Assembly: GCF_042432445.1 (NCBI RefSeq)
Contig: NZ_JBHLXE010000097.1
Span: 14,300 to 78,299, forward strand
Direction of reading: 5' to 3'
DNA: 64,000 nt
DNA from: Thorsellia kenyensis
GTDB lineage: Bacteria > Pseudomonadota > Gammaproteobacteria > Enterobacterales > Thorselliaceae
The notes under the pieces: model-generated
What the model was told of the DNA's origin: nothing
Seen by the model: the letters and a program-made list of their open reading frames with translations, nothing else
Database searches by the model: none
Shown: positions 46,801 through 55,852 of the stretch, in pieces
How positions within the stretch are numbered: the stretch's first letter is position 1
How the letters are laid out: the number at the start of each line of letters is the position of its first letter
Made by a program: the position numbers and the translations under genes

Positions 46801-49800
46801 TAGTTGTGTCAATATTATTCTTAAAATTTAATGTACCCTCTATATTGTATTTCGCATTACCTAAGCTAGATGCTAGATTCAAAGAAGCATTAGTATGAAC
46901 ATTCATTTGGCCTTTGAAGGGTAAAATATTTTCTAAAGTAATGTTCTTTCCATTGATGTTCACGTTGCCATTACCTACAATAGCATTTTTAAATGAACTA
47001 TTTACAAAATCTAGTGATAGGTCACTATTAACTGAAATAGTTCCAGTACCAGCTGCAGTAGCCGATTTTAGCACTAGTTGACCTTTTTGTAAGTCAGTGC
47101 CTCCAGTGTATGAATTATCACCTAAAAGTGTTGTTTTACCTGTTGAATTGACTACAACGTTACCAGTCCCTGAAATGAGCTTTGAAAATTCATAATCACT
47201 GTCTTTAGCAAAGATAAGTTTTGAATTATTGATAATATTTGATGTCAAATCGGCATTTTTAATCAAAGTCATACTACCAGAGTTAATGAGTGTATCCCCG
47301 GTATAGCTTTGGGCATTTTCAATAACAAGATTACCCAGACCTTCTTTGGTTAGAGAACCTGTACCTGTGATAATTGCATTGTAAATCGCCTCTGAATTGT
47401 TATTAAAAAGAAGTTTACCATTGTTTAGAACATTGCCTGAATAACTTGCACTAGCTTCTCCATTGCCTATTTGAAGCGTACCATTACCTTCAATGGTTGT
47501 TTTACCTGTGAATTTATTGTCACCAGCTAAAACTACATAATCTGAGACAGTTAAAGCTCCTTTGTCATTACCGGTGAATGTGCCATTGAAATTAGCTGAG
47601 GTTAAGTTTAATTCACCATTGTTGATGTCGAATTGACCACCTCCTGTTAGATTTAGTAGTGTTAAAGTAGAATTCAGCATATCTACTTTAGCGTTATCTG
47701 TAATAGATAATTCACTTGTATTACCCAAGGCATTATTTGCCCCCAATTGCAAAGTACCACTTGTTACCACAGTTTTACCTGAATAACTATTCTTTTCATT
47801 GTTGATGCTAATTGCTTGATTATCTTTAGCTTGTATTTCAATTCCGCCAATACCTGAGAGTAAGGCATTGACACTATTACTGTTGCTGTTTTGATTATTA
47901 AATACAACATTCGTTTTAGAAATAAGTTCTTTTAGAAGCACGTCAACATAAATACCAGGACCATTAGCGCCATCAATCGAGCTAAGGGCAACATAGTCGT
48001 AAATAGTATCTACCAGATTACCGAAGCCATCACTTACATTAGTAAACTGAATACCTTTAAGTCCATCATTACCATCGATAGATAATTGTAATTGCTTATC
48101 ACCATTGTTGATTGATGTTGCGCTTATCAATTGAATCGCTTTACCAGAAAGTGAGCTGTCACTGTCTAGGAAGTTTGTTGAAGTTTCAACAGTTGATTGG
48201 GTTGGACGGTTTAAATTGATTAATCCGGCAATATTCAATGTTGAATTATTTAAACTGTCAACATCAAGATTTTTTACTGTTAATAAAGGTGAATCTGTAG
48301 GTCCATTTAAGGAGAAATTCAAATTGCCCCCTGCAATAGATAAATCACCTATAGTAGTATCTTTATCAATATTAACTACACCACCTTCATTTAGGATTAA
48401 ATTCGCATTACTTAATGCAGATGTATTATTTTCATCTAATTTAATTGTACTGTTATTTAGGGCTATGTTGCCACTGAATGTATTGACAAGTGTGTTATTA
48501 AAATTGAAATAATCTGCATTATTAATAGAAAGCGTCCCCATTCCTGATAATGCGTTATTCAGTGTGTTTACCCCATTTAAAGAAAGAAGTCCATTATTGG
48601 TAATTGTACCAGAACCAAATCCCCCCTCCAGTGAGGTATTAAGTTCCCCAGAATTATTGATTACCCAATTGCCATTGAAGTTTTTATTGTTATTTACTAA
48701 ATTGATTTTTCCATTCAATGAAATGTTACCAGTGCCTTCAATCGTATTATTGAAATCACTGGATGAGTTATTCTGATTTGCAATAGTTAAATGAGCACTA
48801 TTAAGATTAAATAGGGTACCTGTCGCAGCACCTAAATCGTTAAGGCTTAGGTTAGAATTTATAATATTTGCTATTTGGAAATCTAGCCATAAATTATCTA
48901 AGCTCAAATTAAATGTCTCGCCATCTAACCCATTTTTCATAGATAAGTTCAGTATATTTGCTCCAGCACCTGCATTTAATTGCTTGTTTACTGAGGAGGT
49001 AGTCAAGTTAGTTAAATTAAAAACATCATTACCGCTACCTGTGGTAATGATGTCATTGATCAAAGCGGAATCTATTATATTTACAATGTTGTCACCATTA
49101 GCCAAATCAAAAGATAAATTACTAGTCGTATTATCTTTTAATGTTAATATATCTATGGCATCATTACCTATATATTGACCCGTAACATTAGATTTACCGC
49201 CTAAAGTTATATTGTTTGGACCTTGGAGAAGTGTAATGTCGCCAAAGTAAATAGCATCATCATAAAAATTAAGAGAGGTATTTGCCGTTTGAGATTTGAT
49301 ATTTCCTGTTAGTGATCCTGTAAGATTATAAGTAGTATTTCCTTGATTATTTATCTCAACATTGCCTATAATTTCGCCAGTTTGATTGACGACTTTATCA
49401 TTTATACCACTAATCAACAGCGCATTTTTACCAGTGCCATTAAACTGAAAATTATCATTTATTGTCAACTCTGATGTATTTGCGCTATCCAAATATTTTA
49501 ATGCATAGCCAAGAGCATTCTCTGACATATTAATCGTAATAGTTTTATCAAAATCCCATCCACCATTCAAAGTAAGCCCATTCGCCTCATCTGAGACATT
49601 TAACGTAAGTTTCTCAATAGTCCATGATGCTAAATCATCTGCAGTTACTAAAATACCAGTTGCTTTTTCTGATGCATTGATAACTAAATCATCTAGAGTT
49701 AATTTCCTTAAGCGATTCAAGCCTGTTGATTGGTTTTTAGCATTAATTGTACTTTCTCGAAGTGTGATAATGCTATTGTTATCAGATATAATGCCACTCT

Positions 49801-51430
49801 CAACTTTATTATTTAAAGTAAGTATAAGATTCTTTATGTCTGTTATACCTTTATTAAGAATCGATAGCCCAGCAGTACCATTAGAATCTAGTGTAATATT
49901 TCCACCTGATATTTTGCTGTTAAGATTACCAGATACTAAAACACCAATACCAGAATTTACATTGATATTGCTGTCAGTTAAATTCAGGGATAAGTCTGTG
50001 GCATTTTGAGTGTCAGCCGTCAGACTGATACCATTGATGCTACTATTGATTGTCCCTTTGTTTGTAATTTCGTATGAACCTTGCCCACTTTTTGTTGAAA
50101 ATAAAATACCATTTTGCGCATTTATATTGCCGTTGATATCATTTAAAAGTACTAGATCTCCTGTTCCATTCATTGTTGTCACAATACCATTCGCATTTGT
50201 TGCATTTAAAGCAGCATCACTACGAATATAAACATTACCGTCAATATTATTGTTTTTGATAACCTTAATTCCTGCGCTATTAGCTCCGGTATAAGCTAAC
50301 TTAGAACCTGTACCAATATTCAAGACAACATCGCCACTTGTTTTGCTTCCATTACCAAGGCCGCCACTGTTATCACCACCTAAATTACTGATACTGTCTC
50401 CGATAAGAGCTTCTCCATTATAATTAGCAAGATCTAGCACAACACCCTTATTAAAACCAGTAACATCATCATAAGAACCAAGCTCTAAACCGTTATTTGA
50501 GCTACCAAAGGTATTTGTGGAGGTGTGTAATTTAAATTTAGCTCCATCATGCATGACATACTTATAAGCGCCATTGTTATTAGTTGCACCAAGGGTAAAT
50601 TTGGTGACTTTAGCCGATAAGTCAGCTGTGCTTTCAAAAGTCATTATGTTATAGTCATTAGCAACATTTGACCAAAACACAGTATTGTAAGCACCTTGTG
50701 CACCATCTGTAAATATGTCAAATTTACCTTTAAAACGCAGAGGACCACCTTGGACTATTTGATGGTTTACGTCGTAGGTAAAATTGAGCTGCTTATTAAT
50801 ATCCCCAAAGATAACCTCAGCTTTAGGGTTGCCCAAAGCAGAAGCGCCAGCAACCCCCATGATGGCATACATACTATTAGAAAATTCATCTATTTTATTA
50901 AATTCAATATCTATTGCAGCATCTTTATCTACTCGAACAACAGCTTCTAAAGCCGCTTCGGAAGAAACTAATTTTTTAAAATTTTCAAAAGTGAAAGAAC
51001 CTTTTTGTTCATTCCATTCCGCAGGTGTACGAGTAGCAAAATTAAAATCGAATGTTGCAGCATCTAAGCTAAAACCGTTACCATCAATAACGATATTTTT
51101 TCTGTTCGATTCGACCATTTTTACAAAAACATCACTTGTTAATTTAATGTCATTTGCTAGCACTAAACGAGTAATTTTGCTACTTGTATTATTTAGAACC
51201 GCATTCAAATCAGCCGTATTTTTAACAATTGTGCAATTCATTTCAATTGAGCACGAATCCGTAGTTACAGCAAGTACCTCTGAATTTGATATGCCTAGAA
51301 TGCCTAGACTTAATATTGCATAGCCTAGAGATTTTGTCATATTCAATGATGGACGCCTGTAAGTATTGGTGTTCAAGCTTGTGGATGAAAAATGATTATT
51401 TATTAAAGTGGCTATTTTTGTGCGTTTCAT
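43832..51430 (-). CDS. Giant autotransporter (type V secretion) adhesin-like protein
   Basis: A 2532-residue surface protein. A long signal peptide (about 54 residues, basic start, core YAILSLGILG) is followed by a beta-helical passenger rich in Asn, Ser, Gly and Thr. Passenger-associated repeats of the pattern GTG-x-L-x-K-x-G-x-G-x-L, YTG-x-T appear around residues 1340-1440. The last ~275 residues form the autotransporter barrel, ending GTIGLRYEF. Two blocks about 590 residues apart (centres near 1045 and 1633) resemble each other, so part of the passenger is duplicated. The mature N-terminus carries a Cys pair. AGGGAAAAC precedes the ATG. It is probably monocistronic. Likely adhesion or biofilm role. 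Confidence 0.9.
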   Translation of the reverse strand: MKRTKIATLINNHFSSTSLNTNTYRRPSLNMTKSLGYAILSLGILGISNSEVLAVTTDSCSIEMNCTIVKNTADLNAVLNNTSSKITRLVLANDIKLTSDVFVKMVESNRKNIVIDGNGFSLDAATFDFNFATRTPAEWNEQKGSFTFENFKKLVSSEAALEAVVRVDKDAAIDIEFNKIDEFSNSMYAIMGVAGASALGNPKAEVIFGDINKQLNFTYDVNHQIVQGGPLRFKGKFDIFTDGAQGAYNTVFWSNVANDYNIMTFESTADLSAKVTKFTLGATNNNGAYKYVMHDGAKFKLHTSTNTFGSSNNGLELGSYDDVTGFNKGVVLDLANYNGEALIGDSISNLGGDNSGGLGNGSKTSGDVVLNIGTGSKLAYTGANSAGIKVIKNNNIDGNVYIRSDAALNATNANGIVTTMNGTGDLVLLNDINGNINAQNGILFSTKSGQGSYEITNKGTINSSINGISLTADTQNATDLSLNLTDSNINVNSGIGVLVSGNLNSKISGGNITLDSNGTAGLSILNKGITDIKNLILTLNNKVESGIISDNNSIITLRESTINAKNQSTGLNRLRKLTLDDLVINASEKATGILVTADDLASWTIEKLTLNVSDEANGLTLNGGWDFDKTITINMSENALGYALKYLDSANTSELTINDNFQFNGTGKNALLISGINDKVVNQTGEIIGNVEINNQGNTTYNLTGSLTGNIKSQTANTSLNFYDDAIYFGDITLLQGPNNITLGGKSNVTGQYIGNDAIDILTLKDNTTSNLSFDLANGDNIVNIIDSALINDIITTGSGNDVFNLTNLTTSSVNKQLNAGAGANILNLSMKNGLDGETFNLSLDNLWLDFQIANIINSNLSLNDLGAATGTLFNLNSAHLTIANQNNSSSDFNNTIEGTGNISLNGKINLVNNNKNFNGNWVINNSGELNTSLEGGFGSGTITNNGLLSLNGVNTLNNALSGMGTLSINNADYFNFNNTLVNTFSGNIALNNSTIKLDENNTSALSNANLILNEGGVVNIDKDTTIGDLSIAGGNLNFSLNGPTDSPLLTVKNLDVDSLNNSTLNIAGLINLNRPTQSTVETSTNFLDSDSSLSGKAIQLISATSINNGDKQLQLSIDGNDGLKGIQFTNVSDGFGNLVDTIYDYVALSSIDGANGPGIYVDVLLKELISKTNVVFNNQNSNSNSVNALLSGIGGIEIQAKDNQAISINNEKNSYSGKTVVTSGTLQLGANNALGNTSELSITDNAKVDMLNSTLTLLNLTGGGQFDINNGELNLTSANFNGTFTGNDKGALTVSDYVVLAGDNKFTGKTTIEGNGTLQIGNGEASASYSGNVLNNGKLLFNNNSEAIYNAIITGTGSLTKEGLGNLVIENAQSYTGDTLINSGSMTLIKNADLTSNIINNSKLIFAKDSDYEFSKLISGTGNVVVNSTGKTTLLGDNSYTGGTDLQKGQLVLKSATAAGTGTISVNSDLSLDFVNSSFKNAIVGNGNVNINGKNITLENILPFKGQMNVHTNASLNLASSLGNAKYNIEGTLNFKNNIDTTINNTLKGNGLINIDTEGNKFSFSQNQDSDGFEGTLALTNAIFDLDDENNRKGIAKGTLSLGTGSVANIGSDHEINNLDIFGGELSISMQNPTTPHVLSVTNLSVDNSMNSGKVNLIGAKLAEPNATDVQKNLLEQNRLDPSTGFLVVKSETVSTPGQILKLTVDGESRENIKKPIYDSHKNKINATYDYIGIAADKTINESLKQNGLYVTYLLTQVESIDKLIIDAVGSSYNQFLARITGEGSVELRASDKPLIISNSQNDNTGGSILRNGSIQLGADNSISQFGSITVIDAVFDLNGKTQNITSIDLNDTSRLDINNGVLNFNGSNDKVSAINGTLAGAGTFNINSGEFTFNRENNTLTAAVNLAKDAMVVLNEKANLGSGQLNLSNGATLELNSATSLVKNALSGEGNVNLVSSKATLDGISEKFAGIFNIDSNSELTLNNLKNIGQASINNNGSLSINLTGLDQELSQNISGTGLINKLGDGILRIAKDFSKLETFSVNAGTLILSGNDAMIKALDIRDNAFAGGAGSILGDVTNEGILLVGNAADISDDMQVLEINGNLNNFNIVSLAGSKVGNNLIVKGNYDARSDLIFNTVLAGDDSITDKLSINGNTSGHTTVYVQNAGGKGAQTQKGIELITINGNSAGTFALGNRVVAGSYDYQLVQQDTNWVLQSNLMAIRPEIGAYLANVDMAIATINNSYSDRINQIKQDPNSPVWGKIVGSVTDSRAANTISQRLYSSYVEIGSDLFEIDNSNSRFTSGLFGAIGSGHSSNTSDVTDFVANTSQDNYRIGTYGTYLTNAFSLHNPAYIDSSLQYSWASNKVAGQDVSDAQTYDANAFAVSLEGGLPLTVYSEDNQYVDVIPQTQITYKRHRADDILESNGTLITHPTVDGLVTRLGTEIRYNTLTESQLQLTGYTGINWIHDDVKAAINFDDKRYFSDKPSDIFDLKLGININMPSNLSTFAEVNTQQGKNDYSNVKGTIGLRYEF

Positions 51431-51871
51431 AGTTTTCCCTAAATGTTGGCTGTAAGTATAAAAAATTGTTTAAAAATATTAAGGCTTTAAAGGATTAAAG
51501 TGTTATGGTATTAAAGTGATAAAGCGATTGTATATTGTTTATCTTTCATTTTACTTATATTTTAATGAGTTAGAAAGGTTTTTAGTGTAAAGTAAGGATA
51601 AGATTTATTTAAATTACCCACATAAAAGACAACAGAATTTACATTTTGAAATTTTGAATGCATAAAAATCATGCATATTCTTTTAAAGGCATTGAGGATG
51701 TGGGATTTTATTCTGTAAAGAAAAGTAAATGAAAGCTGATTAAAAGCTTAAAACAATAAAAGTCAGTCGTATAGGGATGTAATTAATTTAAAATTAGTTA
51801 TATACTTTAATGAGTAATTCAAAAGATCAATAATATCGTAATAAATCAACTTTTAAATGAGGAAATTGACT
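51431..51871. other. Divergent promoter region between autotransporter and SapC genes
   Basis: About 440 AT-rich bases between two divergently transcribed genes. No open frame or RNA is recognised. Promoters for both must lie here. Confidence 0.5.
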
Positions 51872-52627
51872 ATGCAAAATAACTATCCGTTATTTTATAA
51901 AAATCCTGCAGTTCTAAATACTCGTGACCATGCAAAAATAGCTATAACACAAGAAATTGATTTTTCTTTTGCAAAAGAAACTATAATAATCCCAGTTGTT
52001 GTTTCAGAATTTATGCCCTTGATCAGACATTATCCTATTGTATTTACGCAATCGGAAAATCCTAGTGCAGTAGCCATCATGGGGATAAAGCAAAATGAGA
52101 ATCTATTTGTTAATGACGGACAATGGAAGGCAGATACTTACATTCCTGCGTATGTAAGAAGATATCCATTTATTTTCTTTGATGCTAATCAAGAGGATAA
52201 TAAAACACAACAATTTTTAGCTATAGACTTAGAGGCAAAAATAGTCGATTTAGATAATAGCACATTAGCAGAAGATAGATTTTTATTTAATAAAGAAGGG
52301 GAGCAAACAGATTTATTAAAAGCAGCACTGACTTTTTGTGAAAATTTCCATAGAGAAGGAATGATCACACAAGAATTTATTAAAGCATTAAAGCAGCATG
52401 ACTTATTGCAATCTAATTCATTGAACATGAAATCACCTTCTGGTGAAGAGCAGAAAATTGATGGATTTATGTTGATAGATCAAGCTAAATACCAAGCTTT
52501 ATCAGATGATACATTATTAGAATTTCAAAAGAAGGGGTGGGCAGCTCTCATCACACTTCAAATGGCATCATTACAAAATTGGCAACTTTTGTTTGAGGCA
52601 CACATAAAGGCTTCATCTAATGCGTAA
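51872..52627 (+). CDS. SapC-family protein
   Basis: A 251-residue protein of the SapC family, named from a Campylobacter S-layer locus; its biochemical role is unknown. I start at the ATG at 51872, with TGAGGA eight bases upstream, not at the ATG at 51857, which overlaps that site. Family pattern: IIIPVVVSEFMPLIRHYPIV near residue 35, then YVRRYPFIF and the C-terminal WAALITLQMASLQNW. No signal peptide is visible. It stands alone, divergent from the autotransporter. Confidence 0.8.
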   Translation: MQNNYPLFYKNPAVLNTRDHAKIAITQEIDFSFAKETIIIPVVVSEFMPLIRHYPIVFTQSENPSAVAIMGIKQNENLFVNDGQWKADTYIPAYVRRYPFIFFDANQEDNKTQQFLAIDLEAKIVDLDNSTLAEDRFLFNKEGEQTDLLKAALTFCENFHREGMITQEFIKALKQHDLLQSNSLNMKSPSGEEQKIDGFMLIDQAKYQALSDDTLLEFQKKGWAALITLQMASLQNWQLLFEAHIKASSNA

Positions 52628-52963
52628 TTGCCTTTTTTAAGTTCGGATATACAACCCTAAAATTATAAGTGCTCTTTTCATACTAGGTGAACGGAGCACT
52701 TAATGTGCCCCGAACCTCTTTTTAAAAACTACTGATAGCTTAAAATATTACAAGCATCTCATTCTTTGTATGGTGCAGAATGAAAATCTTTAACAACAAA
52801 TTCACTCTTATCTAAAAACTTATAGATATTGAGTGTTATTATATTAATAATCATTTAGCAAGTTGCTAATTATTTTAAAGAAATTTACTTCTTAAAATAC
52901 ATAAAAAAAATTTGTGTTAGTGCAAATTGTTGATGATAAATATTAAAATAAGTAGTATTCAAG
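52628..52963. other. Spacer between convergent SapC and barrel genes
   Basis: 336 bases without a gene. TAAGTGCTC and GAGCACTTA form a 9-bp stem around a 19-base loop near 52660-52700, but no T-tract follows, so I do not call it a terminator with confidence. Confidence 0.5.
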
Positions 52964-54964
52964 TTAATAATAGTAATTTATCTCAGTTGAAATAACCTGA
53001 TCGCGCTTTTCATTGTTAATATTTTGCTGATGTGGATCAAAATATTGAACAGAGAAGTCAAAATCTTTATATCTATATCTTAATTCAAACCAGTTTACAA
53101 AACTGTCATCTTTTAAGTCGTACATATTAAAGGCACTGAATTTCAAATCATCAATAAGGAAATTATTCCAATCAATGCGTGTAAATGTTGCATATTTACC
53201 GAAAAGTCTTTGATTAATTAATTTTAGTTGTCTTAATTGCTGATATCCAGTAGGAGTAATTTTTTGAAGGGTTAAAATCTCATCACGACTTAAACCACTG
53301 TCATCATATAAAAATTCACCAGTGACAGTAAAGTCTTCGAGTGGAGTCCATCTAGCCCCTAATGCAAACTGTGTATGCCAATCCTCTTCATCATTATTAA
53401 TAAGAAGATCATATGTAGACGTTTTTTCTCCTGTAGACAATTCACCATAAGCAACAATATCATCTTTAAGTGGGAATGATAGGTTAAAACCAAATTGTGG
53501 ATGATCTTCCTTTGAAAGATAGACCAATACTTCTGTAGAAAGATTGGTAATATATTCTAAATGAAGCGATAATATAAATCTTAAATCAGGATTAGTATTT
53601 GCTAATTGTAAGTTAGCGCTATTGTCTGATCCTACATCCGAAAGTTTTGGACTGATAATCAAATTAAGAGCACTTTTATCAAAAAATTTGCTCAAATTTA
53701 ATGAAACATTACCTAAACGTGCCTTTCTACTCACTTCTGGATCAAAAGAAACATTTTGAGTGGTTTGTTCTACAGCAAGATAATCATTTGGATTATAACC
53801 AATTGCAATACCTTTACGATTATTTATTCTTCCTACATCAACAATAAAATTTTCTGCCACAGTACTTGAAACATAGGCTTCTTGCAAATAATTTGTTGTT
53901 TCTCTATTTTCTATTCTTTTGGCTATATCTGTACTTAATCTATTACGTATCAAAAACTTTATTTTTTCATTATATTGGTGTTGCCACGTAATGTTTATTG
54001 CACCTTTTAAGGTATCATTGCGCCTCTGATGTGTATATTTTAAGTCGCCTGTTACATTTAAATTTCTAGATTTATATTTTTGAGGCTTAGGGGATTCTTT
54101 TTTTATTTCATTATCAGAACTGTCAATGTTAGGGTTTTTATTAGCTAAGTCTAAAGCATTATTTTCAGAATTTGATAAAGATAAAGTGCTTATGTCGGTC
54201 TCAGATGAGCTTGTGTTATTTATTTCTGCGGTTAATTCAAATTCGGCTGTGTTATTAGCTGAAGTTGAGGATGGTGTCGTCGATACACTATCAGCTAAAT
54301 CTAAAGCAGACATTTCATTTGAAGTAAGGTTGCTTGCTGCGGGTGGATTTTGTGCTGATTCAACAGTTTTTTCTGAATTATCGTCACTAGCTGCGACTAA
54401 AACATTGGATTTACTTGAAGTAGTGCTAGTTTCAGCGAATTGTTCAGACAATATAGGCGAGTTTTCGTTTGCAGACTCAATGAGTGCACTCTTGTCATCT
54501 ACACTTTCACTCTTTGATAGTGTTTGTTGTTCACTAGGTTCTAAAGTAGCTATTTCATCTAACGGTTGATGATTATTAACTCCGCTCACTGTATTAGTTG
54601 ATTGACTCTCATTCACAGTGACATCATTTTTTTCTTTATTTTGGCTAAGCTGGCTGTTATTACTTTTTAAATTGTTCTTATCAATCTTTTTTGTTTCTTC
54701 TTTGCTAGGGATATTAGTATTAAGATAATGAGAAAAATCAAATATAAAAACATTTGATATGATTGAATTTGCAAAGTTAAACGAATCATATTTTTTGCAA
54801 ACAAGAGACGCCAAATAATTTTCCTTTGGTTTAAAATCCTTACCCCAAAATATGCCATGCAACTTATGAGATTGCCAATAGCCATCTACCGTATTAACTT
54901 GGCTATTGGCCTTATTTAAAGAGCATAAGGCTAGAAAAATAAATGTTGAGTGACTGATTTTCAT
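52964..54964 (-). CDS. Outer-membrane beta-barrel protein with disordered linker (export module 2)
   Basis: A 666-residue protein from the ATG at 54964 (MKISHSTFIFLALCS), which gives a clean signal peptide ending NKANS. A longer frame from 55045 only translates an upstream DNA repeat into Leu/Phe runs. After about 70 residues comes a Ser/Asn/Glu-rich, probably disordered stretch (about residues 85-310). A beta-barrel follows (from LNVTGDLKYTHQRR) and ends STEINYYY. It closes the second export operon, 102 bases after the LolA-like gene. The linker is absent from the module 1 barrel. Likely outer-membrane receiver; family unrecognised. Confidence 0.75.
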   Translation of the reverse strand: MKISHSTFIFLALCSLNKANSQVNTVDGYWQSHKLHGIFWGKDFKPKENYLASLVCKKYDSFNFANSIISNVFIFDFSHYLNTNIPSKEETKKIDKNNLKSNNSQLSQNKEKNDVTVNESQSTNTVSGVNNHQPLDEIATLEPSEQQTLSKSESVDDKSALIESANENSPILSEQFAETSTTSSKSNVLVAASDDNSEKTVESAQNPPAASNLTSNEMSALDLADSVSTTPSSTSANNTAEFELTAEINNTSSSETDISTLSLSNSENNALDLANKNPNIDSSDNEIKKESPKPQKYKSRNLNVTGDLKYTHQRRNDTLKGAINITWQHQYNEKIKFLIRNRLSTDIAKRIENRETTNYLQEAYVSSTVAENFIVDVGRINNRKGIAIGYNPNDYLAVEQTTQNVSFDPEVSRKARLGNVSLNLSKFFDKSALNLIISPKLSDVGSDNSANLQLANTNPDLRFILSLHLEYITNLSTEVLVYLSKEDHPQFGFNLSFPLKDDIVAYGELSTGEKTSTYDLLINNDEEDWHTQFALGARWTPLEDFTVTGEFLYDDSGLSRDEILTLQKITPTGYQQLRQLKLINQRLFGKYATFTRIDWNNFLIDDLKFSAFNMYDLKDDSFVNWFELRYRYKDFDFSVQYFDPHQQNINNEKRDQVISTEINYYY

Positions 54965-54992
54965 TTTGCGTCTCTTTGGTAAGTAGACTATT

Positions 54993-55038
54993 AAGAATAA
55001 TAAGAATAATAAGAATAATAAGAATAATAAGGAATAAT
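54993..55038. repeat. Tandem 9-bp repeat before the module 2 barrel gene
   Basis: Four perfect copies of AAGAATAAT plus a fifth with one extra G, lying 30-75 bases upstream of the chosen start. Copy-number change would alter the spacing between the lolA-like stop and the barrel ribosome site. Confidence 0.85.
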
Positions 55039-55066
55039 AACTCACATCCTTACTGATGTTATTTTT

Positions 55067-55828
55067 TTAATTTATATTGGGTAAGTACGCACGTTGAAAC
55101 CAAGCGTCAGAAATATTTTCCAACTGATGATTTGACGTTTGCATTATGGTAACCCAATTAGGATTCACTCCATCAATTATAACGGTTTCAGTTGGTCTTG
55201 ATAGCCCTTCAATAGTTTTAAATCCTCTATAATATGCAGTTTTGAGGAGTTCACCACTTTTGGTATAAAACTGTGCTTTTATAGGTGAATTAGTATTTGC
55301 ATCAATCCAATACAAAATCCTGTAGTAAGTTACATTAGCATTTTTGGCGTTAAGCTCTAGTAAATTAGCATTTCTATTTTGCTTGTCACCATCTGTTATT
55401 TGCTCTTCTTTGACAAGAGATGCATTATAATCAAGCGCCCATACGGAAGTGACAACGTCACCATTTGCTGCTTGTCCTGTTAAACGTTGCTGTGGAGAAA
55501 TTGGTACGCTAGCGCTTGTTTTGGGGTCAAAAGCCCAAAGATTATCTTCATTTTTAAGCATTAACTTACCCTGATCCCTAGAAGGCTCTAAGTATTTAAG
55601 CAATGTTTTAAATTGCATTTGGTCATTGTCTCTTTTTGAAAAGAGTTTTAATACTGTTTGAGCATCTAAACTTTTATTTTTGTAGCTAGATATTTGAGCA
55701 TTCAATGTAAATGAATTTCCAGGGGTTCTGATACTGTCGCTTTTTTGTAGCATCGTTTGAGCATCAGAAGAAGCGTAAACTTGAATTGACACAAAAAATA
55801 TGAGGGTTGAAATTAAATATCTAAACAT
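55067..55828 (-). CDS. LolA-like outer-membrane carrier (export module 2)
   Basis: Periplasmic carrier of 253 residues with a signal peptide ending QVYAS. It belongs to the same family as the protein at 38187: SIRTPGNSFTLNAQI, LEPSRDQGKLML, LWAFDPKTSASVPISPQQRL, GQAANGDVVTSVWALDY and a C-terminal WFQRAYLPNIN. It sits between permease (24-base gap) and barrel genes. It should pick up hydrophobic cargo from the FtsX-type permease and take it across the periplasm. No biosynthetic genes accompany this copy, so its cargo may differ. Confidence 0.83.
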   Translation of the reverse strand: MFRYLISTLIFFVSIQVYASSDAQTMLQKSDSIRTPGNSFTLNAQISSYKNKSLDAQTVLKLFSKRDNDQMQFKTLLKYLEPSRDQGKLMLKNEDNLWAFDPKTSASVPISPQQRLTGQAANGDVVTSVWALDYNASLVKEEQITDGDKQNRNANLLELNAKNANVTYYRILYWIDANTNSPIKAQFYTKSGELLKTAYYRGFKTIEGLSRPTETVIIDGVNPNWVTIMQTSNHQLENISDAWFQRAYLPNIN

Positions 55829-55852
55829 GAAAAGTTTCCTGTAAGTTAGTTT

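Noticed and set aside
44203..51323. Many plus-strand open frames opposite the autotransporter gene
   Set aside because: They are antisense shadows of a repetitive, Asn/Ser-rich coding sequence, with no ribosome sites or domain content.
54126..54569. 147-codon plus-strand frame
   Set aside because: Antisense to the Ser/Asn/Glu-rich linker of the module 2 barrel. The low-complexity composition explains the open frame.
54993..55038. Short tandem repeats as a CRISPR array
   Set aside because: The units are nine bases without spacers, and there are no cas genes in the window.
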